From positions 1 to 11,184 of the forward strand of contig JAJRVA010000121.1 in NCBI GenBank assembly GCA_024277485.1: a stretch of DNA of 11,184 bases, in the 5' to 3' direction. How positions within the stretch are numbered: the stretch's first letter is position 1; each line of letters opens with the position of its first letter. This DNA comes from Deltaproteobacteria bacterium (lineage in GTDB: Bacteria > Desulfobacterota > Desulfobulbia > Desulfobulbales > Desulfobulbaceae). Below are positions 6,360 to 11,184 of this stretch, in pieces. The notes below the pieces were generated by a model that was not told the DNA's origin, searched no databases, and saw nothing but the letters and a program-made list of their open reading frames with translations. The position numbers and the translations under genes are program-made.

Positions 6360-7085
6360 TTGAACGAAGAAATCAGCAAACTCATAGACCTGCAGAACAT
6401 CGATTCAGAGATCGATGGCTTTGACAAAGAGATTGACGATCAACAGCTGGAAGTTGCCGAAATGGAACAGGCCATCTCTGAAAAGGAAGACACCATTCAA
6501 CAGTGCCGGGAAAAAATCGAAGCGTTCAACCGGCAGCAGACTGAGATAAACGAAAGCCTTGAGGAGGCAAAGACCCGCATCAAAGACAGTCAGAATAAAA
6601 TGATGCAGGTGCAGACCAGCCGCGAACACCAGGCTCTCCTTAAGGAAATCGAAGACAACAAAAAGTTGATTAAAAACAACGAAGAGCAGCTTCTCACCAT
6701 CATGGAGCAGATTGAACAGCTGCAGAATGAAATGGAAGAGCTGGAAAATCTCTGTAAAGGCAAGAAAAAACAACTTGCCGAAGGGGTTAAAAAGGTTGAA
6801 AAGGCTGTAAGAAAAATAAACACCCGAAAAAAAACAGTCCTGAAAAAACGCAAATCTCTTGCACCCGACCTGCAGCCGGCCACCTTGAAACGATACGACA
6901 TACTCCGTATCAAGCGCAGTGGCAGTGCCGTTGTCGGGGCAGTAAACGGAATCTGCCAGGGATGTTTTATGGCTATCCCCCCGCAGCAGTTCAACGAAGT
7001 TCGCAAAGGCGACAAACTGAACTTCTGTCCGACATGCCAGCGTGTCCTCTACTTCGAAGAGGAAGTCGAAACGACTGATGCCTGA
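6360..7085 (+). CDS. Coiled-coil protein with C4 zinc ribbon (DUF164 / CdsZ-like)
   Basis: This 241-residue protein starts at TTG; AAGGAG (6347-6352) lies 7 nt upstream and no ATG fits as well. Residues about 1-165 are a long charged coiled coil (EEISKLIDLQNIDSEIDG, then heptads rich in Glu, Lys and Gln) carrying the family motif TSREHQALLKEI (87-98). Residues 190-232 form a zinc ribbon with CQGC (199-202) and CPTC (223-226) as four ligands. The fold matches the family of chlamydial CdsZ/CT398 and Helicobacter HP0958, where members act as chaperone-like adaptors; the role in this lineage is unknown. A basic stretch (KKxxxRKINTRKKTVLKKRKS, within 144-166) could bind nucleic acid, which is an inference. 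It overlaps rnhA by 8 bp, implying coupled translation. Confidence 0.9.
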   Translation: MNEEISKLIDLQNIDSEIDGFDKEIDDQQLEVAEMEQAISEKEDTIQQCREKIEAFNRQQTEINESLEEAKTRIKDSQNKMMQVQTSREHQALLKEIEDNKKLIKNNEEQLLTIMEQIEQLQNEMEELENLCKGKKKQLAEGVKKVEKAVRKINTRKKTVLKKRKSLAPDLQPATLKRYDILRIKRSGSAVVGAVNGICQGCFMAIPPQQFNEVRKGDKLNFCPTCQRVLYFEEEVETTDA

Positions 7086-7716
7086 CCGGACCAGCAGGAA
7101 CAGGATATTTCAGACCCTGGCCGACAGGCTGCCGGAAGACCTGCTCAGAGAACTCCTTCCGGATATACCGCCTGGAACAGTACGAGACCTGCTCCGTGAG
7201 AAGGATTCTGTGCAGAGCCAGCCGCCGGACGAAATCCGTAAAACCCCTGTCCCGGGAGTTTTACCTTTCCAGTCCGCCATGTCGGTATCGCATTCCGTAA
7301 ACGGTCCATGTTCCCTCTATACGGACGGTGCATCCAGGGGGAATCCCGGCGAAGCGGGGGCCGGGGCGGTTCTGATGGACTGCCACGGAAACGAACTGGC
7401 CGCCCAGTCACTGTACCTGGGTCAGTGTACCAACAATGCGGCTGAATACCAGGCCCTGATTGCCGGACTGAAAACCGCCCTTGAAGCAGGATGCCGTGAT
7501 CTGAATATTTTCCTGGATTCAGAATTGATAGTGCGCCAGGTTGAAGGACGGTACAAGGTAAAAAATGAACAGCTTAAACCTCTGTTTGCCCAGGTTAAAA
7601 ATCTTCTGGACAGGCTGCCGTCCTGGAGCATCACGCATGTTCCCCGGAAAAAAAATGCCCGGGCGGATGCGCTGGCAAACAAAGGCATTGATGATAAGAT
7701 TGGGGTGGGCGCATGA
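7078..7716 (+). CDS. rnhA: Ribonuclease HI family protein
   Basis: This 212-residue protein cleaves the RNA strand of RNA-DNA hybrids. The RNase H domain spans about residues 78-207 and keeps the catalytic carboxylates: Asp83 in YTDGASRGNPG, Glu123 in NNAAEYQAL, Asp147 in FLDSELIVRQ and Asp197 in ARADALANKG. The spacing and YTDGASRGNPG style match the single-domain class of RNase HI found in many Gram-positives and Deltaproteobacteria (B. subtilis YpdQ-like) rather than E. coli RnhA with its basic handle. The first ~75 residues (LADRLPEDLLRELLPDIPPG and a Pro/Gln-rich linker) are an extra N-terminal region of unknown role. I chose ATG 7078; AGAGGAAG lies about 13 nt upstream. An in-frame GTG at 7042 would add 12 residues but lacks a ribosome binding site. 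The last codons overlap rnpB. Confidence 0.92.
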   Translation: MPDRTSRNRIFQTLADRLPEDLLRELLPDIPPGTVRDLLREKDSVQSQPPDEIRKTPVPGVLPFQSAMSVSHSVNGPCSLYTDGASRGNPGEAGAGAVLMDCHGNELAAQSLYLGQCTNNAAEYQALIAGLKTALEAGCRDLNIFLDSELIVRQVEGRYKVKNEQLKPLFAQVKNLLDRLPSWSITHVPRKKNARADALANKGIDDKIGVGA

Positions 7717-8108
7717 TCGCTCCGGCATTCCGGCCGGAGAGGAAAGTCCGAACACCACAGGGCACGGTGGTTCGTAACGCGAACTCCGGGTAACCGGAGG
7801 AAAGTGCCACAGAAAATATACCGCCGATGGTCCGGCGCTCAGCCCTGATCCGGCATGGTGCGATATCCACGCCGGGCCGGGGCTGAGCGCCGGACACAGG
7901 TAAGGTTGAAATGGCGAGGTAAGAGCTCACCGCTTCCGTGGTGACACGGAAGGCAGGGTAAACCCCACCGGGTGCAAGACCAAATAGGGAAACATTTGAG
8001 GGCTGCCCGTCCGACGTTTCCGGGTAGGTTGCACGAGGTGCCGGGTGACCGGCATCCCAGATAAATGATCATGGAGACAGAATTCGGCTTACAGCCCGCC
8101 CCATATTT
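7701..8108 (+). ncRNA. rnpB: RNase P RNA (bacterial type A)
   Basis: This is the catalytic RNA of RNase P, which removes 5' leaders from pre-tRNAs. Conserved blocks occur in order: GAGGAAAGTCCGAACACCAC (7739-7758, P4 5' side), GGAAAGTGCCACAGAAA around 7799-7815, GGTAAGGTTGAAATGGCGAG near 7900-7919, CAGGGTAAACCCCACC with GTGCAAGACCAAATAGG (7952-7989), and ACAGAATTCGGCTTACAG (8077-8094, P4 3' side). Helix P1 pairs TGGGGTGGGC (7701-7710) with GCCCGCCCCA (8094-8103), followed by TATTTTT. P12 is long: TCCGGCGCTCAGCCC (7831-7845) pairs perfectly with 7880-7894. P1 begins inside the rnhA coding region. TAAGAT (7695-7700) could be a -10 but has no good -35, so expression by read-through and processing is possible. 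Confidence 0.96.
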
Positions 8109-8126
8109 TTCCAGAAAGAGGTCCTG

Positions 8127-9347
8127 GTGCCTGAAAAAAAAAATATACATGCCGGAGTCGTTATCCCCGCCGCCGGGAGTGGGTCACGGATGGGGTTGCC
8201 GGTACCGAAACAGTTCATCCTTCTCAAGGGAATACCGGTTCTTGTTCGGACGGTACAATGCTTCCTTGCTGTAAAAAACATACACCCCCTTATTATCGCA
8301 CTGCCGGCTGAACACGTAGAGTCAACACGCATGCTCCTCTCCACCTTCCTTTCCGGAGACCAACTTGACAGACTGGTGCTCGTTGCCGGAGGAAAAACAC
8401 GGCAGGATTCCGTGCTGGCCGGCCTGACGGCTCTACCGCCGGAGACTGAAATTGTCCTTGTGCATGATGGAGCCCGCCCCTTTGTCAACCCTGAAATTAT
8501 TCAACAGTGCCTGGAAGCTGCCGTCCTCTCTGGGGCTGCGGTTGCTGCGGTCCAGGTCAAGGATACCATCAAGAGAACAGATGAAACCGGCAGGATAACG
8601 CAGACCATAGATCGCCGCGGTCTCTGGCAGGCCCAGACACCCCAGGCGGTCCGCCTTTCTTTGCTTCGCAAAGCGTATGAAGTTGCCCGGAAGAAAAAAT
8701 TTCAGGGAACAGACGAGGCATCCCTGCTTGAAAAGGCCGGTTACGCTGTTTCCGTTGTGCCGGGCAGTGAATACAATATAAAAATTACCCGGAAGAATGA
8801 TTTGAAAATTGCCGAAAGACTCCTGGAGGAATCTGTTTTGATGAAAATTGGTCACGGTTTTGATGCTCACAGGTTTGGCCTCGGCCGGTTGCTCATCCTT
8901 GGCGGCGTAACCATCTCTTTTGATCTCGGACTTGAAGGCCACTCGGATGCCGACGTATTGACCCACGCTCTCATCGACGCTCTTCTTGGCGCCATGGGCA
9001 AGGGGGACATAGGGGGCCACTTCCCGGACAACGATCCGCAGTACAAGGATATCAGCAGTCTGAAGCTGCTAAAGCATGTTATCGGCGAAATGAAGACCAT
9101 GCGGCTTTCCATCTGCAATGCCGACATCACCGTCATCTGCCAGCGACCAAAGCTGTCTCCCTTTATCGCGGAAATAAAGGATACAATTGCGGCAACATGC
9201 TCCATATCTTCCGACCTCGTCAACATCAAGGCCACAACAACGGAAATGATGGGATTTACCGGGCGGGGAGAAGGCATAGCAACCCACGCGGTTGTCCTCC
9301 TGCAGGAGGGTGACCACCCTGCCCCGGATGCCTGCAATGAAAATTAA
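8127..9347 (+). CDS. ispDF: Bifunctional IspD/IspF (MEP cytidylyltransferase / MECDP synthase)
   Basis: This 406-residue fusion carries two steps of the non-mevalonate (MEP) isoprenoid pathway. Residues about 8-235 are IspD (CTP + MEP to CDP-ME): PAAGSGSRMG (14-23) with Lys28, AGGKTRQDSV (87-96), VHDGARPF (112-119), QTPQAV (170-175), GTDEASL (194-200) and YNIKITR (216-222). Residues about 238-395 are IspF (CDP-MEP to ME-cPP): GHGFDAHRF (243-250 region) with zinc ligands Asp246, His248 and His280, GHSDADVLTHALIDALLGA (271-289), GKGDIGGHFPD and TTTEMMGFTGRGEGIA. IspE is not in the window. The start is GTG with AGAGG 5-6 nt upstream, 19 nt after the rnpB T run. Codons 3-6 contain a run of ten A. 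The stop overlaps the next gene by 11 bp. Confidence 0.96.
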   Translation: MPEKKNIHAGVVIPAAGSGSRMGLPVPKQFILLKGIPVLVRTVQCFLAVKNIHPLIIALPAEHVESTRMLLSTFLSGDQLDRLVLVAGGKTRQDSVLAGLTALPPETEIVLVHDGARPFVNPEIIQQCLEAAVLSGAAVAAVQVKDTIKRTDETGRITQTIDRRGLWQAQTPQAVRLSLLRKAYEVARKKKFQGTDEASLLEKAGYAVSVVPGSEYNIKITRKNDLKIAERLLEESVLMKIGHGFDAHRFGLGRLLILGGVTISFDLGLEGHSDADVLTHALIDALLGAMGKGDIGGHFPDNDPQYKDISSLKLLKHVIGEMKTMRLSICNADITVICQRPKLSPFIAEIKDTIAATCSISSDLVNIKATTTEMMGFTGRGEGIATHAVVLLQEGDHPAPDACNEN

Positions 9348-10473
9348 CCGGGAACGACTGGCCAAAAACTTCACCCTGCTGTGCGAAACAGACAGCCCTT
9401 CCTGGAAGGAGGGCAGGGTTGCGGGCCTGCTCAAAACCATCTTCACCGATCTTGGTGCAGATGAAATAATCGAGGACGACACGGCCCGGATAACAGGTTC
9501 AGAGAGCGGCAACCTTTTCATACGTTTTTCCGGCACCGGCAGGGGTGAGGGGATTTTCCTCAACTGCCACATGGACACGGTACAGCCGGGCGTGGGAGTC
9601 CGTGTCCGGCGTGAAGGCGACATCTTCACAAGCCGGGGAGACACCATCCTGGGCAGCGACGACAAGTCGGGGATTGCCGCCATTATCGAGGCCGTGCACT
9701 GCATACGGGAACACAACCTGCAACATCCTCCGCTTGAGATCATCCTGACGACCTGCGAAGAGGTAGGCCTTTTAGGAGCCAAGGCCCTTGACCCTGCCAT
9801 GGTCACCGCGAAAACCGGGTACTCTCTCGACAGTTCAGGTTTCGGGCACATCGTCACCGGGGCGCCGGCATCCAATCGTCTTGAAGTAACTGTCCACGGC
9901 ACAGCGGCACATGCCGGTCTGCATCCCGAATGGGGCATCAGCGCCATCAGTCTCGCCGCTCAAGCTTTAACCCGGATGCCCCAGGGACGTATTGATGAAC
10001 AGAGCAGTGTCAATTTCGGTACCATTCGCGGCGGAACAGCGAGCAATATTGTGCCGGAGGAAGTCGTTCTCAAGGGTGAGGTACGCAGCCACAACCCTGA
10101 CCAGCTTGACCTGCTTACTGACCGGATCAGAGAAATTTTCTCCAGAACCATTGAAGAATGGAAGGACCCAACGGGTGCAGCCCGCGGGAAACCGGATCTG
10201 ACATTCAATGTTCGTCCTGACTTCCCGGCCATGAAACTTGCCTCTGACGATCCCGCGGTAAGGCGAATCGATGAAGCTGCCCGTTCAATAGGGATGGATA
10301 TTGCGCATAAAGTTGCCGGCGGCGGCAGCGACGCAAACATATTCAACGGTTATGGCCTGCAGACAGCAATCGTTGCCACCGGCATGACCCACGTTCATTC
10401 AACTGATGAACAGGCCTGTCTGCAGGACATGGTCAACCTTGCCAGGCTCCTCATCGCCCTTATCACGCTATAG
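9337..10473 (+). CDS. M20-family metallopeptidase, PepT-like
   Basis: This 378-residue protein has the M20 di-zinc peptidase layout: NCHMDTV (77-82; His78, Asp80), GSDDKSG (106-112; Asp108), TTCEEVGLLGAKAL (Glu141/Glu142), GYSLDSSG (161-168; Asp165) and GMTHVHSTDE (349-358; His354). An inserted dimerisation/lid domain spans about 178-290 (HGTAAHAGLHPEWG). The sequence style matches the PepT-like group (TIGR01883), cytosolic aminopeptidases or tripeptidases whose exact substrate is usually untested. I start at MKINRERL (ATG 9337), where family members tend to begin. In-frame ATG 9328, GTG 9310 and TTG 9292 would extend it; AGGAGG (9304-9309) lies 18 nt before 9328, too far to decide. It overlaps the end of ispDF by 11 bp, implying translational coupling, though the peptidase has no evident link to isoprenoid synthesis. 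Confidence 0.9.
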   Translation: MKINRERLAKNFTLLCETDSPSWKEGRVAGLLKTIFTDLGADEIIEDDTARITGSESGNLFIRFSGTGRGEGIFLNCHMDTVQPGVGVRVRREGDIFTSRGDTILGSDDKSGIAAIIEAVHCIREHNLQHPPLEIILTTCEEVGLLGAKALDPAMVTAKTGYSLDSSGFGHIVTGAPASNRLEVTVHGTAAHAGLHPEWGISAISLAAQALTRMPQGRIDEQSSVNFGTIRGGTASNIVPEEVVLKGEVRSHNPDQLDLLTDRIREIFSRTIEEWKDPTGAARGKPDLTFNVRPDFPAMKLASDDPAVRRIDEAARSIGMDIAHKVAGGGSDANIFNGYGLQTAIVATGMTHVHSTDEQACLQDMVNLARLLIALITL

Positions 10474-10545
10474 CCAGCGTAAGACTCCAAACGCGCCTCC
10501 TGATGCCGACCATGTATGTCTATTGCTGGACGGACTTGAATAATA

Positions 10546-10580
10546 TTGAAAAAATCCGCTTATTTTGTTGAAAAAATTCG
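10546..10580 (+). repeat. Phased 13-bp direct repeat upstream of purF
   Basis: TTGAAAAAATCCG (10546-10558) and TTGAAAAAATTCG (10568-10580) differ at one base and are spaced 22 bp start to start, about two helical turns. They lie in an AT-rich stretch of the 220-bp spacer. A TACAAT (10581-10586) directly follows the second copy and could be a -10, but no good -35 fits. An operator or promoter region is inferred. Confidence 0.5.
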
Positions 10581-10628
10581 TACAATCTGTTTCTAAGAAA
10601 TAAGATAGAATGAATTGATCTTACTGCG

Positions 10629-10664
10629 GGCACAAAGAGAGTATCTTTGTGCCTTTACATTTTT
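10629..10664 (+). terminator. Strong hairpin before purF (terminator or leader attenuator)
   Basis: GGCACAAAGA (10629-10638) pairs perfectly with TCTTTGTGCC (10644-10653) around GAGTA, followed by TTTACATTTTT. As a terminator for the PepT-like gene it would be distant (about 155 nt after its stop) and downstream of the AT-rich promoter-like region. It therefore may sit in the purF leader, ending about 30-40 nt before the ATG. Confidence 0.7.
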
Positions 10665-10693
10665 ACCGGCAACTTATTTTGAATCCCCAGCAG

Positions 10694-11184
10694 ATGACTG
10701 TACACAAGCCCACCCAGGCCCCTCTTGCCGACCGACCTGACGAAAACCGCCAGGCCGCAGATTCCCTGCGTCATCATGACCAGGAACCTGGAAAACCCAA
10801 ACATGAGTGCGGCGTTTGTGGAATTTTCGGCCACCCGGATGCTGCCAAGCTGACCTACTTCGGGCTCTACGCTCTCCAGCACAGGGGTCAGGAAAGCGCC
10901 GGCATCGTGGCCAGTGATGGACAGGGGGTACACATCCACAAGGACATGGGGCTTGTCCCCGAGGTCTTCAGTGAAGACACCCTGCAGAAGCTTTCCGGCC
11001 ACATCACCATCGGTCATGTCCGCTACTCTACAACCGGGGAGTCAAATATTATCAATACCCAGCCATTCATGGTCAGCTACAAGGGAACCCCTCTTGCCAT
11101 TGCCCACAACGGCAACCTGGTCAACTCAATCGACCTGCGCCAGGACCTTGAACGTAAAGGGTCCATTTTCCAGACCAGTATGGA
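10694..11184 (+). CDS. purF: Amidophosphoribosyltransferase, N-terminal part (gene runs off right edge)
   Basis: It catalyses the first committed step of purine synthesis, PRPP + glutamine to phosphoribosylamine. The visible 163 residues hold the class II glutamine amidotransferase domain: CGVCGIFGHPDA (39-50), LQHRGQESAGIV (61-72), GHVRYSTTG (107-115) and AIAHNGNLVN (135-144). Cys39 should be the N-terminal nucleophile after propeptide removal at KPKHE/CGVCG, as in Bacillus-type PurF. The catalytic PRTase domain and any Fe-S cysteines lie beyond the window. Starting at ATG 10694, the propeptide would be 38 residues, longer than the 11 of B. subtilis. No ATG, GTG or TTG occurs in frame between 10694 and the Cys codon, and there is no clear Shine-Dalgarno; an in-frame TTG lies at 10679. 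Confidence 0.93.
   Translation, partial: MTVHKPTQAPLADRPDENRQAADSLRHHDQEPGKPKHECGVCGIFGHPDAAKLTYFGLYALQHRGQESAGIVASDGQGVHIHKDMGLVPEVFSEDTLQKLSGHITIGHVRYSTTGESNIINTQPFMVSYKGTPLAIAHNGNLVNSIDLRQDLERKGSIFQTSM

Noticed and set aside
7042..7077. GTG start adding 12 residues to RNase HI
   Set aside because: There is no ribosome binding site and it would deeply overlap the zinc-ribbon gene; ATG 7078 is a better start.
8065..8274. 69-codon plus-strand frame at the end of rnpB
   Set aside because: It overlaps the RNase P RNA core and the start of ispDF in another frame.
9292..9336. Upstream starts (TTG 9292, GTG 9310, ATG 9328) for the PepT-like peptidase
   Set aside because: They add residues that do not look like the family N-terminus; MKINRERL at 9337 does. 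ATG 9328 cannot be fully excluded.

Overview
The window reads as bacterial chromosome from a Gram-negative, probably a Desulfobulbales-like member of the Desulfobacterota (the former Deltaproteobacteria). This is inferred from gene content and style: a fused ispDF, a Nif3 / coiled-coil zinc-ribbon / RNase HI / RNase P RNA cluster, a PepT-like M20 peptidase and a TIGR03032 protein, with moderately GC-rich genes separated by AT-rich spacers. No 16S or other decisive marker is present, so the lineage is a moderate-confidence call. Nothing looks like phage, an insertion sequence or CRISPR.

Left third (1-5035), envelope and surface functions: the N-terminal membrane half of an M48-type metalloprotease runs off the left edge on the minus strand. 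Divergent from it is a secreted right-handed beta-helix protein with a choice-of-anchor-Q-type C-terminus. Next on the plus strand is a 755-residue three-part protein: a TIGR03032 (DUF4915-like) domain, TPR repeats and a GT9-like glycosyltransferase domain. It ends at a clear intrinsic terminator. The pairing of a repetitive, NxS/T-rich secreted protein with a TPR-glycosyltransferase is the most intriguing part of the window. A surface-protein glycosylation pair is possible but unproven.

Middle and right (5036-10473), housekeeping: a CAU-anticodon tRNA, whose acceptor stem points to tRNA-Ile2 rather than Met, is followed by a hairpin sitting directly in front of a Nif3-like gene. Then come, close together and all on the plus strand, a coiled-coil zinc-ribbon protein (TTG start), ribonuclease HI, the RNase P RNA (rnpB), bifunctional IspDF of the MEP isoprenoid pathway, and a PepT-like peptidase. 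Coding regions overlap by 8 bp (zinc ribbon/rnhA) and 11 bp (ispDF/pepT-like). The 5' strand of rnpB helix P1 overlaps the last codons of rnhA.

Right edge (10474-11184): an AT-rich spacer with a 13-bp direct repeat phased at 22 bp and a strong hairpin leads into purF, which is cut by the window end. Its predicted N-terminal propeptide is unusually long (38 residues before the catalytic Cys).
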